The position numbers and the translations under genes are program-made. Below the pieces are notes generated by a model, which was given only the letters and a program-made list of their open reading frames with translations, did not search any database and was not told the DNA's origin. 35,695 nt of DNA, taken from NCBI GenBank assembly GCA_023443515.1, contig JAEZUC010000157.1:1-35695 (forward strand), read 5' to 3'. The stretch is from Bacillota bacterium. GTDB lineage: Bacteria > Bacillota > Clostridia > Acetivibrionales > DSM-1351. How positions within the stretch are numbered: position 1 is the first letter of the stretch; each line of letters opens with the position of its first letter. Shown piece by piece: positions 9,601 to 17,592 of this stretch.

Positions 9601-12403
9601 AAATGTTAATGCTAAAATAAATCGAAAATACTTAAGTACAGAAAAAATAAATGATATTTTGCTTAATTATAAGGGATACATATTGGATGGTACAAGTACA
9701 AAAGAAGTAATGGCTGACAATAAAGAAATACCGGAAGATATAAATAAGGAAGAAACTTGTATATGTACCAGTGTAGAACCAGTTGCAAAACGGATAGATG
9801 TAGAATGTAATCCCGATGAATTATTATCATTTGTAAACGACCAATTAAAACGAAGCGTAATAGAAATTGTGGATTTACCTGAAAAAGATATAGGGGAATA
9901 TACACCATTTTCTAATATGGAATTTGATTCTTTAAGATTTGTTAAATTAGCAGTATCAATTAAGGAACAATTTTCAATAGAAATTAGCCCCGTTATATTT
10001 AATAATTTAAAAAATATATCTTCATTAGCTGTTTATTTAGTATCTAATTTCTCAGCAGAAGTATCCGGCAAATATTGTGAACTGTCAATTGGGAGTTTTA
10101 GAAAAGAGGATGTAATAGAAGTAGAGGCTTGTTCAGTAGAATATCAGAAAGAAAATTCGTTTGCATTAAAAGAGCAAAATGAAGATATTATTGCTTCTAT
10201 GGATAATGATATTGCTATTATAGGAGTGTCATTTAAACTGCCTTTTGGGGATAATGAGGCAGATGTATTGGAGCAAATTTGTTCAAATAGCAAAGTTTTT
10301 GAAGCTTGTACTGATAGAGAGAGCACCAATCTAAATAATAAATCAGGTTATTTTGTTCAAGATATTTGGGATTTTGATAATGAGTATTTTAATTATTCAA
10401 AACAAGATAGTAGCTTTATTGATCCACAGTATAGAATTTTATTGCATTTAACAGCTGAATTATTTGCAGATGCAGGATATAAAACAAGTGAAATCGCAAA
10501 TCAAAATATAGGCGTATTTTTAGGAACAACAAGAGAAGAGTACAAGGAGCTGTTATACAGCAAAGGGTACGATGAATGCGATATCAAATTTATTACTAAT
10601 GCATATTTAGCATCAAACATAAGCACTCATTTTAATTTGGATGGCCCTGCTAAAGTATTGGATGCCACGCTATCATCTTCTCAAAGTTTAGATGATGCAA
10701 TAGATTCTATTGCCAAAGGTGAATGTAAGATGGCAATTGCAGGTGGAGTGAATTTGTTGCTTTCTGATGAAAGATTTAAGAGACTAAGCAGTGAAAGTCG
10801 TTTAGCTGAAAATAATGCAAATGATATGTTTGGAGAAGATGTCTCGGGGGTTATTCCGGCAGAAGGTGCAGCAGTACTTCTATTAAAGCCTTTATCTGAA
10901 GCTGTTAAGGACAAGGATAAGGTTTATGCAGTAATAAAAAAGATACAATCACATAGTAATAACGGCAGATTAGTTCCAAGACAAGCTTCTTTAATAGAGT
11001 TGTTAACTCAGATGTATTCAGACAGCAAATTTAACGGTGTTGATTACATTGATTCAATTGGCTTGGGAACGAAATTTTCCGCTGAAAATGAGTATATGTC
11101 ATATGCCAACGTGTTTGGAAGAAATATACCACAGAGAAATGACAAAAAAATTGTAGTTGGCAGTTCAAGAAGTCAATTCGGTGACATGGAAGCAGTTTCA
11201 GTATATGTAGCCATTATTAAAATAATATGCATGATGCAAAATCGTATTATTCCGGCATCAATATACAGGAGAAGTATTCTAAATAAGCGGATATCGGAGA
11301 CTCCTTCTGAACATATAGAATTTTTGACTAAACTACATCCGTGGAATTCGAATAACAGTAGGATGGCTGCAATAACGGAAATCGGCTGTGGGGGTAGAAA
11401 CACCCACATAGTTATAGGTGAATATACTCCAAAATATGAAGTGAAAAAGTCCATACCAATATCATTTAACAGAGAAAAATGTAATCCTCCGGATAAAACA
11501 CTATTTAAACTGATTGCTGATAAGAAGCCTATTTTACTAGGTTCCGGAAACATTGGTAACATTAAGGATGATATTGTTGAGTTCTGGAAGAGTGTAAATG
11601 AGATAAAAGAACCAAAATCAATAGGGAATTTGTTAGAAGATTCCAACAGTAGAGTTACACACTTGCTAATTAAACTTCAATCAGTTGGTACTATGATTGA
11701 AGTAGTTGTAAAAGGCAAGGGAAAACCTCTTATTCTGATTCCCGGTTTTGGTTTAGCGGCTAGTCAGTTTATACCTCAATTCAGTGATGATAGTTTTAAT
11801 AGACAAATGATAGTTATCCATATGCCTGGTGTCGGCCTTAGCGAAGCCTGTGATGATGTCTCATTTGAAGCAATAAGCAGCTACTATATGGAGGCTCTTG
11901 ATATGCTCGGGATTAACACAAAGATTGACTTGCTGGGTACTTCTTGGGGTGGTGTATTAGCACAGTTTATAAGTATTAAATATGAAGAACGTTGTAATTC
12001 ACTGATACTTGCAAATACATCAGCTGAACTAACAGTAGACAGTCATGTTGGATTAAAAGAACTGGTTTATGATGATTTTGAAAGTGCCGGAGCGTCAGAT
12101 GCAAGAAAGCTATTTGATGACAGTACCTGTATAACCGATGAAATGGCCTTGAAATATGAAGCTGTTCTGCATTCAGGTCATGGGAAAACAGGAGATTTTC
12201 TTAGCAAAATAAATATTCCGACACTGATTCTTGCCGGAGCAAAAGATAAGATACTTCCGGTTGAACTATCAGAACGAATGAACAGGGAAATAAGGCATTC
12301 CGAATTACATATATTTGAAACCTCAGGACATAGTTCAAACTTATCAGTTCCTGAAGAATTTAACGCAGTATGTAAAGAATTTTTAGAAAAGTACAATCAA
12401 TAA
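6680..12403 (+). CDS. NRPS/PKS hybrid: docking-C-A-PCP-inactive KS-alpha/beta-hydrolase
   Basis: This 1907-residue megasynthase protein starts with a short helical docking segment (1-28). A condensation domain follows (about 40-470, HHILADG at 168-174, intact). The adenylation domain (about 500-985) has YTSGSTGNPKG near 646, FDMSLLEI, NMCGPTE near 782 and A10 Lys in NVNAKINRK. The carrier domain has Ser1084 in EFDSL. A KS-fold domain (about 1177-1585) has lost all three catalytic residues. The C-terminal alpha/beta-hydrolase has Ser1755 (GTSWGG), Asp1856 and His1884. It would attach one amino acid to a polyketide and release the product. My reading of the A-domain pocket is D-M-L-C-W-A-M-I-I-K, which matches no code I know; Asp235 (amine binding) is kept. 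ATG 6680 is preferred over GTG 6662 because of the GGGGT just upstream. It is encoded before the PKS genes, yet its N-terminal docking segment suggests it acts after them. Confidence 0.93.
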   Translation: MNKREIYSMVFRHEISAEEALKLLENSVNEEECVHFPLSSIQKPLWLSNIMYPDNSAYNLSVPIIINEEVNEEILLKTCSYIVSLHGNLRTVFSNCTEIENGEPYQTVREDNGFAYEYFDITNETFDSQKEIVLSVYKRPFELAKDYGLRVCNFKIEKEKHLVLLVTHHILADGPSLTILASHFVEAYCTYKMGETIRIQKPKANYKEFVEWQENMLLSDFGKEAEEFWMKKLNNDFNGIDLPKENLQNKEITFEGETILKGIDYLTLKKLRETADEFGVSLYVLTLGAFFVLLNRYSGQEKLQVGTPMYGRPSSKFSDCIGFFSNTVPVFTEIPSEEKFKVFVSNLKKEIMDIMRYSTYPFLNVAGKLGKTTDNMYTIVFAVQSFLKELGRHQLDNFGSKSEQDTELVNSIQQEGVFDIFLELQEQQDNAALAIKYKKGSFSKEFIDQFGENYIYLLNDICSSPEKLIYQLDCVCKEEKDYLLNVINNTDKKFEQLCVHEIIDQYGDMLPNKTAVVFKGSMLTYAQLRDESNYLAHLLVERGVKKGDIVGVYMDRSAEVIISMLALFKIGAVYLPYDTKLPLDRFSYIIGETAMNIVLTNDNRLQFINDQITKLSVESELRNRKSSIPGVVYKSETSLEDLAYMIYTSGSTGNPKGVQVWQNSLSNIIQSMIIEPGVSSSDYTITIASISFDMSLLEILPILCAGGTIEMLTSDIIDDQIALTKKLHDIPVTYFCATPSLYEILFVTGFNSKTMTRAWVAGDALNNSLAQKMIDLYGVVWNMCGPTEAAIITSIQKITDARKVGIGKPIHNYQIYILDSYHQLLPKGAKGELYIGGAGINQPCYYKQDELNSKKFIQNPFLKDSYLHCSGDLVSFMDDDNLKYYCRIDGMVKFRGLRIELEEIDNQILKIDYIRNSATVIRKDSSNHSEIVTFVILKSIKSDIDASAISAIIGKWLPAYMLPSYYVILEEMPLNVNAKINRKYLSTEKINDILLNYKGYILDGTSTKEVMADNKEIPEDINKEETCICTSVEPVAKRIDVECNPDELLSFVNDQLKRSVIEIVDLPEKDIGEYTPFSNMEFDSLRFVKLAVSIKEQFSIEISPVIFNNLKNISSLAVYLVSNFSAEVSGKYCELSIGSFRKEDVIEVEACSVEYQKENSFALKEQNEDIIASMDNDIAIIGVSFKLPFGDNEADVLEQICSNSKVFEACTDRESTNLNNKSGYFVQDIWDFDNEYFNYSKQDSSFIDPQYRILLHLTAELFADAGYKTSEIANQNIGVFLGTTREEYKELLYSKGYDECDIKFITNAYLASNISTHFNLDGPAKVLDATLSSSQSLDDAIDSIAKGECKMAIAGGVNLLLSDERFKRLSSESRLAENNANDMFGEDVSGVIPAEGAAVLLLKPLSEAVKDKDKVYAVIKKIQSHSNNGRLVPRQASLIELLTQMYSDSKFNGVDYIDSIGLGTKFSAENEYMSYANVFGRNIPQRNDKKIVVGSSRSQFGDMEAVSVYVAIIKIICMMQNRIIPASIYRRSILNKRISETPSEHIEFLTKLHPWNSNNSRMAAITEIGCGGRNTHIVIGEYTPKYEVKKSIPISFNREKCNPPDKTLFKLIADKKPILLGSGNIGNIKDDIVEFWKSVNEIKEPKSIGNLLEDSNSRVTHLLIKLQSVGTMIEVVVKGKGKPLILIPGFGLAASQFIPQFSDDSFNRQMIVIHMPGVGLSEACDDVSFEAISSYYMEALDMLGINTKIDLLGTSWGGVLAQFISIKYEERCNSLILANTSAELTVDSHVGLKELVYDDFESAGASDARKLFDDSTCITDEMALKYEAVLHSGHGKTGDFLSKINIPTLILAGAKDKILPVELSERMNREIRHSELHIFETSGHSSNLSVPEEFNAVCKEFLEKYNQ
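10199..11430 (+). other. Catalytically dead ketosynthase domain within the NRPS protein
   Basis: The fold is clear: DIAIIGVSFKLP at the start, DPQYRILLHLTAE, and AIAGGVNLLLS after the nucleophile position. The nucleophile motif reads LDATLSSSQSLD, so Cys is replaced by Leu1331 (CTA, 10670-10672). The first catalytic His motif reads IDSIGLGT (Ile1460 in place of His). The second reads SRSQFGDMEA (Asp1502 in place of His). Non-elongating KS domains in trans-AT systems usually keep the Cys and lose a His, so this one is more decayed. It may serve only as a structural or docking platform between the carrier and the hydrolase. Confidence 0.9.
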
Positions 12404-12415
12404 AGGGGGAGCACT

Positions 12416-13909
12416 ATGAAAAAAGTATTGATAGTAGGTGGAGGAATTTCGGGGTTGTCCGCGGGGGTGTTTTCCCGGCTAAATGGATTTGAAACCGAGA
12501 TATTTGAAGCACAAGCAAAGCCAGGCGGGGAATGTACTTCATGGAAGAGAAAAGACTATATCTTTGATGGAGCAATAAGATGGTTGATTGGTACAAAAAA
12601 AGGTACCGCTGCTTATGATATGTTTAAAACTTTAGGTGCATTTGAAGACGATAAGATTGTAATGGAAGAAATTTTCTTAACTGTTGAGCATAATGGTAAA
12701 AAATTGTATTTTTATAGAGATGTAGATAAATTAAAAGAACACTTACTTGAAGTTGCCCCGGAAGATACAGAAATGATTAAGGAATTGTGTAAGTTCGCTA
12801 AGAAAGCAAAATCATTTGAAACACCCGTAGATAAGCATATGCCTGAAATGACAATATTCGATAATATTAAGTTTTCAATGAAAATGTCTTCTATGGGACC
12901 TATTATGATGAAGTATGGAAAAGTTGATGGAGTAGACTATTTTAAAAAGTTTAAGAGTACTCTTATTAAAAATGCTCTAAAAACACTTGCTTTAGATACA
13001 TTTCCGGCATATGCACCAATTGCACAACTCGGCTCGGTAGTTTCTTACGATGGTGGATGGCCTTTGGGCGGATCAGCCGGCGTTTCTGAAAATATTTGCA
13101 ATAGGTTTAAAGAATTAGGTGGCACTATTCATTTAAGTTCACCGGTTAAAAGAGTAATACAAGAGAATGGTAAGGCCGTTGGAATTGAATTGGAAAATGG
13201 ACAAATTGTTAAGGGTGACTACGTTATATCCTCTACTGATATAACTATAACCCTGAACAAACTATTAGAAGGTAAAATTAAAGACGAGGCATATAATGAA
13301 ATTTTAAGTAGTAACAGTGGAGAATATACATTTGCCAGCTGTGTTTTTGTTAGTTTAGGAATAGCTGCAGATTTATCAAAAGATGTCTCTCCTCTTGTAG
13401 TTTCTCTCAATAAACCGCTTAAAGTCGGTAATGACTTAATAGAAGACATTTACGTAAATACATTTAAACATGAAAAGTCTTTTGCTCCAGAAGGAAAAAC
13501 TGCTGCTGTTGTTACAATGGATGTATATGACTATAATTACTGGAAGAAATTGTATGACACAGATGTTAATAAATATAAATCTGAAAAGGAACGAATTGCA
13601 AAAGCAGTTATAGAACAGATTGAGATAACATACCCCAAGGCAAAAGGAAATATTGAGGTAGCAGAGGTTGCCACGCCGGTTACATATAATAGAATTTATG
13701 GGGCATATAAAGGTGCCTGGATGGGATATGGAAGAAAAGTATCTGCCAAATACAGTAACCACAAATGCAAACTGGAGGGCATTGATAATTTTGCACTTGC
13801 CGGTCAGTGGATTTCAAGTCCGGGAGCTGTTACTATTTCAGCGTCAACAGGAAAATTTGCAGTTCAAGAAATATGTCAGCAAGCTGATATTAAATTCAGG
13901 TCTAAGTAG
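12416..13909 (+). CDS. CrtI/phytoene-desaturase-like FAD oxidoreductase
   Basis: The 497 residues match the flavin-dependent carotenoid desaturase/isomerase superfamily. There is an N-terminal Rossmann motif VGGGISGLSAG followed by the acidic strand end EIFEAQAKPGGE, and a C-terminal FAD motif region NFALAGQWISSPGAVTISAS with a helix after it. Start ATG 12416 follows AAAGGGGGAGC. The gene is 12 bp after the NRPS gene and 8 bp before the next, so it is clearly part of the operon. No carotenoid genes are near, so the likely substrate is the polyketide. Related enzymes act on polyene tetramates in polycyclic tetramate macrolactam pathways (such as ikarugamycin and HSAF), where they drive ring formation. 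Here it could desaturate, isomerise or cyclise the polyene. The precise reaction cannot be read from sequence. Confidence 0.9.
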   Translation: MKKVLIVGGGISGLSAGVFSRLNGFETEIFEAQAKPGGECTSWKRKDYIFDGAIRWLIGTKKGTAAYDMFKTLGAFEDDKIVMEEIFLTVEHNGKKLYFYRDVDKLKEHLLEVAPEDTEMIKELCKFAKKAKSFETPVDKHMPEMTIFDNIKFSMKMSSMGPIMMKYGKVDGVDYFKKFKSTLIKNALKTLALDTFPAYAPIAQLGSVVSYDGGWPLGGSAGVSENICNRFKELGGTIHLSSPVKRVIQENGKAVGIELENGQIVKGDYVISSTDITITLNKLLEGKIKDEAYNEILSSNSGEYTFASCVFVSLGIAADLSKDVSPLVVSLNKPLKVGNDLIEDIYVNTFKHEKSFAPEGKTAAVVTMDVYDYNYWKKLYDTDVNKYKSEKERIAKAVIEQIEITYPKAKGNIEVAEVATPVTYNRIYGAYKGAWMGYGRKVSAKYSNHKCKLEGIDNFALAGQWISSPGAVTISASTGKFAVQEICQQADIKFRSK

Positions 13910-13917
13910 GTGGAAAA

Positions 13918-14583
13918 ATGCTTGATTATATTTGCCTAAAAACAAAGTGGCAAGCATTTGTTAATAATTGCTATATAATTCATAATACAGATAATAATCA
14001 TGCCCTGATTGTTGATCCGTCATGGGAGATAGACAAGTTTAAACTTGAAATCAGTCGATTAGGTTGTATTGTAGACGCAATATTAATAACACATTCACAT
14101 TTTGACCATATAAATTTAGCTGACCAGTTATCCTTCACATACGATTGCCCGGTATTTATTGAAGAACGAGAGATGTCAGCCAGACCCTTTAGATGCCCCA
14201 ATATTATGGAGCTGTCGGCACCAACCAACATATGCACTACAACAGCGCCTATAAAGTGTTTATTAACACCAGGGCACACGGCAGCAAGTGTAAGCTATAT
14301 AGTTGGAAACTTATTTCTCACCGGTGATTTTTTACTTAATGAGGGATGTGGGCTTCCGGAGTGCGAAAGTATGGTGGAAAGCTTATACGTAAGTATACAG
14401 AAAATAAAGGAACATATTGAAGATGACATTATATTACTTCCGGGACATTCTTATGGTACAGAAGTAGGTAAAAATATGAAAGAAGTATTTGATAATAATA
14501 TTTACTTTTCTTTTAACAATTTAATTGATTTCAAGAAATTTTTACTAAGAAATGGATTGAAAAGTAATAGTAGATTTACATGA
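13918..14583 (+). CDS. Metallo-beta-lactamase-fold thioesterase/hydrolase, BaeB/PksB-like
   Basis: This 221-residue protein has the glyoxalase II-type Zn-binding signature THSHFDH (His59, His61, Asp63, His64). A further metal His lies in TPGHTAASV, the bridging Asp in LTGDFLL, and a distal His in LLPGHSYG. Bacillaene-type trans-AT clusters carry a homologous gene (pksB/baeB) whose product hydrolyses acyl groups from carrier proteins, and I infer the same editing role here. Start ATG 13918 has AGGTGG just upstream. The gene begins 8 bp after the oxidoreductase gene, and its stop overlaps an upstream in-frame ATG of the next gene. A role as a general hydroxyacyl-thioester hydrolase is the main alternative. 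Confidence 0.88.
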   Translation: MLDYICLKTKWQAFVNNCYIIHNTDNNHALIVDPSWEIDKFKLEISRLGCIVDAILITHSHFDHINLADQLSFTYDCPVFIEEREMSARPFRCPNIMELSAPTNICTTTAPIKCLLTPGHTAASVSYIVGNLFLTGDFLLNEGCGLPECESMVESLYVSIQKIKEHIEDDIILLPGHSYGTEVGKNMKEVFDNNIYFSFNNLIDFKKFLLRNGLKSNSRFT

Positions 14584-14627
14584 GAATTTCAATGGAAGAG
14601 TTTCTTTTCAGAAAAGAGAGGGATAAG

Positions 14628-16853
14628 ATGAAGACGTTTGTTTTTTGTGGACAAGGCTCACAAATAGTTGGAATGGGGAAGGATTATTTTGATGAATTCA
14701 CGGAGTTAGTGAAAGCAGCAGATAATATATTGGGATATTCTATTAAAGACTTGTGCCTATATGATGAGAATAAACAACTCAATTTGACTAAATATACTCA
14801 ACCGGCATTATACGTAGTTTCAGTATTGGAATATCTACATAAAAAGAATTTAGGGGAAATACCCGATTATTTGATTGGTCATAGTATTGGTGAATATGCC
14901 GCCCTTTATGCTGCGGGAGTGTACTCTTTTGAAGATGGCTTAAAGCTCGTTAAAAGAAGAGGAGAATTAATGTTTGATGAAAAAGGGGGGGGCATGGCGG
15001 CAGTTATAGGTTTATCGGGAGAGCAAGTGCAAAATATCATTGACAACAATAATCTAAGTGCTATAGATATAGCAAACTATAATTCAATGACACAAGTTGC
15101 TATATCAGGTCCGGCTGATATTATAGAAAGCTGTAACGAAATTTTTACCAGGGAAGGCGCAAGGGCAGTTATGCCTTTAAAAGTAAGTGGCGCTTTTCAT
15201 TCAAGGTATCTGAAAAATGCTCAAAATAAGTTATATGAGTACATGAAGGATTTTAAATTTAATGATCCGGAAATTCCTGTAGTATCCAATTTGACTGCCA
15301 GACCATATGAAAGTAAAAAAGTTAAAAATACTCTTATTCAGCAATTATCCAATTCGGTTCAGTGGGTTGAAAGTGTAAGATATCTATTGGCTGATAATAT
15401 GGAGTTTATTCCAATTGGCCCGGGTAATGCAACTATTAATCTTGTAAAGAGTATTCAGTCTACTATGTCCCCACTTAGTGAACAAGAAAAGCAGACTAGA
15501 AAAATACAAATAGAATACGATATTGATTTTGAAAAATCCACAAATCAAGTGGAAGTAAAAGAGACGGTTTTGGGATGTAAAGAGTTTAGGGATGCCTATA
15601 AAACCCGATATAATTACGTAGTTGGAGGTATGTGTTCAGGTATTTCCGGAGTGGAATTAGTAGTGGCGGCTTGCAACGGAAAGCTTTTAAGCTTTCTTGG
15701 AACTAATGGTTTGACCATGGATGAGGTTGAAAATAAAATTTTGCAAGTAAAGTCAAAAGTACAAAATGACACTCTATATGGCATTAATATAACAAAAGAT
15801 TATTCCCAGCCTCACATATTTACAGATTTATTAAGTCTATGTTTAAAGCATAAGGTTAAAGTTGTAGAGCTATCTAATGTAATGGCCATAACAAAAGATT
15901 TAGTTTTATATAGAGTAAAAGGAATGAAGATTAGCGGCGGTCAAGTAATTGGCGGAAACCATATATTAGCTAAAATATCTCAATCATATATGGCCAGGGA
16001 GTTTATGCTGCCGGCTCCCACAGACATTTTAGAAGAGTTATTATCAGAAAACTCCATAACAAAAGAGGAATATAGTGCAGCGCTGCAAATTCCAATGGCT
16101 GACGATATTTGTGTTGTTGGTGATGTTGCTTTTGAAACGGAGAGAAACAATCTTCTTACATTTTTGCCGGAAGTATTGGCAATAAAAAATGAAGTAGTAA
16201 ACAGCACCAAACTTCTAGTCAATTCACGTGTAGGAGTTGCCGGTGGAATTGGTTCACCAAGTATTGTTAGTACACTGTTTAATCTGGGTTCGGACTTTAT
16301 TCTGACTGGCTCAATTAATCAATGCACAATAGAAGCTGACGTTCCGAATTTAATAAAAGAGCAGTTAGCACAAATCACAACATATGATGTTGGATATGCA
16401 CCATCTGAAAGGTTATTTGAGTTAGGAAAGGAGGTACAGGTTCTAAAGAAAGGAATATTTTATCCTGCTCGTGCTAAAAAGTTGAAAAATATTTATGACT
16501 TTGTTGATTCAATTGATATGATTCCAAATGATATAGCACAGTACATTGAAGATAGATTCTTTAATGAAAAACTTGAGAAAGTGTATGAGAATATATCAAA
16601 AGGCTTTACTGAAAAGAGGCTGGAACTTGCAGCAAAGAACAGTAAATACAAACTTTCGCTGGTTTTTAAGGAATATTTAAAAGAGGCATTTAATAAAACA
16701 AGGAATTTGGACATGACTCAAGATGATTTAGTTGACTCCGTCATTTATTGCAGTAAAGCAATGGGCTTATTGAATGAAGAATTGAAAAAAACTGAGTATT
16801 GTTCATGGCAAAGCAGAAGTGTTGTTAAAATTGCCGAATACTTGATGGGTTGA
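14628..16853 (+). CDS. Malonyl acyltransferase fused to PfaD-type enoyl reductase (trans-acting AT-ER)
   Basis: The 741-residue protein has two enzymes. Residues 1-300 are a malonyl-CoA:ACP acyltransferase with FCGQGSQ, GHSIGEY (Ser86), the malonate-binding Arg111 in RRGELM and the catalytic His in GAFHSRYLK. From about 325 to 680 follows an FMN-dependent enoyl reductase of the PfaD/2-nitropropane-dioxygenase family (VVGGMCSGISG, SGGQVIGGNH, VGVAGGIGSP, DFILTGSINQ). This matches the PksE/BaeE arrangement of trans-AT clusters. The AT would load malonyl onto all AT-less modules, and the ER would reduce chosen enoyl intermediates. ATG 14628 is preferred over ATG 14580 because GAGAGG (14617-14622) is correctly placed and the AT domain starts exactly there. 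The longer start would overlap the preceding stop by four bases and remains possible. Confidence 0.94.
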   Translation: MKTFVFCGQGSQIVGMGKDYFDEFTELVKAADNILGYSIKDLCLYDENKQLNLTKYTQPALYVVSVLEYLHKKNLGEIPDYLIGHSIGEYAALYAAGVYSFEDGLKLVKRRGELMFDEKGGGMAAVIGLSGEQVQNIIDNNNLSAIDIANYNSMTQVAISGPADIIESCNEIFTREGARAVMPLKVSGAFHSRYLKNAQNKLYEYMKDFKFNDPEIPVVSNLTARPYESKKVKNTLIQQLSNSVQWVESVRYLLADNMEFIPIGPGNATINLVKSIQSTMSPLSEQEKQTRKIQIEYDIDFEKSTNQVEVKETVLGCKEFRDAYKTRYNYVVGGMCSGISGVELVVAACNGKLLSFLGTNGLTMDEVENKILQVKSKVQNDTLYGINITKDYSQPHIFTDLLSLCLKHKVKVVELSNVMAITKDLVLYRVKGMKISGGQVIGGNHILAKISQSYMAREFMLPAPTDILEELLSENSITKEEYSAALQIPMADDICVVGDVAFETERNNLLTFLPEVLAIKNEVVNSTKLLVNSRVGVAGGIGSPSIVSTLFNLGSDFILTGSINQCTIEADVPNLIKEQLAQITTYDVGYAPSERLFELGKEVQVLKKGIFYPARAKKLKNIYDFVDSIDMIPNDIAQYIEDRFFNEKLEKVYENISKGFTEKRLELAAKNSKYKLSLVFKEYLKEAFNKTRNLDMTQDDLVDSVIYCSKAMGLLNEELKKTEYCSWQSRSVVKIAEYLMG

Positions 16854-16899
16854 CGATTTTTTATTGAGGTATGAATAATAAAAGATAAAGGGGATTACT

Positions 16900-17592
16900 A
16901 TGGGTAAAGATATTGTTGTAATTAAAGGGTTAACCAAAGATTATTCTTTAGGGAAAACAAAAGTACATGCATTAAAAAAAATAGATTTAACTATTAAGCA
17001 GGGAGAATTTGTTGCGTTATCTGGTGTTTCCGGTAGTGGTAAATCAACATTACTGAATATTATCGGATGTTTGGATCAGATGACATCAGGTGAGGTAATT
17101 ATTAACGGACAATCTATCGCAAAATTGAAAGACAAAGAATTAGATAAGTTACGTCTTTATACATTTGGTTTTATATTTCAGTCATTTAATTTATTGTCAG
17201 TTTTATCAGTAGAAGAAAATGTTGCTTTGCCTCTTTCATTATTGAAGGATATATCAAAGAAGGAAAAAGCAGAACGAGTTGCTTACTTTGTGGACAAAGT
17301 AGGTTTGGACAAGTATAAAAAACATAAACCATATGAATTATCAGGTGGTCAATGTCAGAGAGTTGCTATTGCCCGCGCATTAGTAACAAAACCTCAAATC
17401 GTTTTAGCAGATGAGCCAACGGCTAATCTTGATAAAGGAACCGGTACAGAAATTGTTGATATAATGCAAAAGATAAATAAAGAAGAAGGAACTGCATTTA
17501 TATTTTCTACTCATGATAATAAAATTGTTGATCGCGCATCAAGAGTTTGCTTTATGGAGGATGGATTAATAAAACAGGAGGAATATAGATGA
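16900..17592 (+). CDS. ABC transporter ATP-binding protein, MacB/LolD-like
   Basis: This 230-residue ATPase has Walker A GVSGSGKST, Q-loop FQSFNLL, signature LSGGQCQRVAIARAL, Walker B IVLADEPTANLD and the H-loop STHD. These features and its length fit the MacB/LolD/FtsE-type subfamily that works with FtsX-like permeases. It overlaps the next gene by four bases (ATGA). With the two permeases it forms a compact three-gene unit between the AT-ER gene and the first PKS gene. The probable job is export of the finished compound or self-protection from it. Start ATG 16900 follows AAAGGGG. Confidence 0.95.
   Translation: MGKDIVVIKGLTKDYSLGKTKVHALKKIDLTIKQGEFVALSGVSGSGKSTLLNIIGCLDQMTSGEVIINGQSIAKLKDKELDKLRLYTFGFIFQSFNLLSVLSVEENVALPLSLLKDISKKEKAERVAYFVDKVGLDKYKKHKPYELSGGQCQRVAIARALVTKPQIVLADEPTANLDKGTGTEIVDIMQKINKEEGTAFIFSTHDNKIVDRASRVCFMEDGLIKQEEYR

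Noticed and set aside
6680..12403. Assignment of the product as a tetramate
   Set aside because: C-A-PCP plus a release domain and a CrtI-like enzyme resemble tetramate pathways, but the hydrolase type is different and nothing in the sequence proves Dieckmann cyclisation. It is kept only as a hypothesis.
13668..13925. Plus-strand frame overlapping the end of the CrtI-like gene
   Set aside because: It is out of frame with a well-supported protein and has no ribosome binding site or family features.
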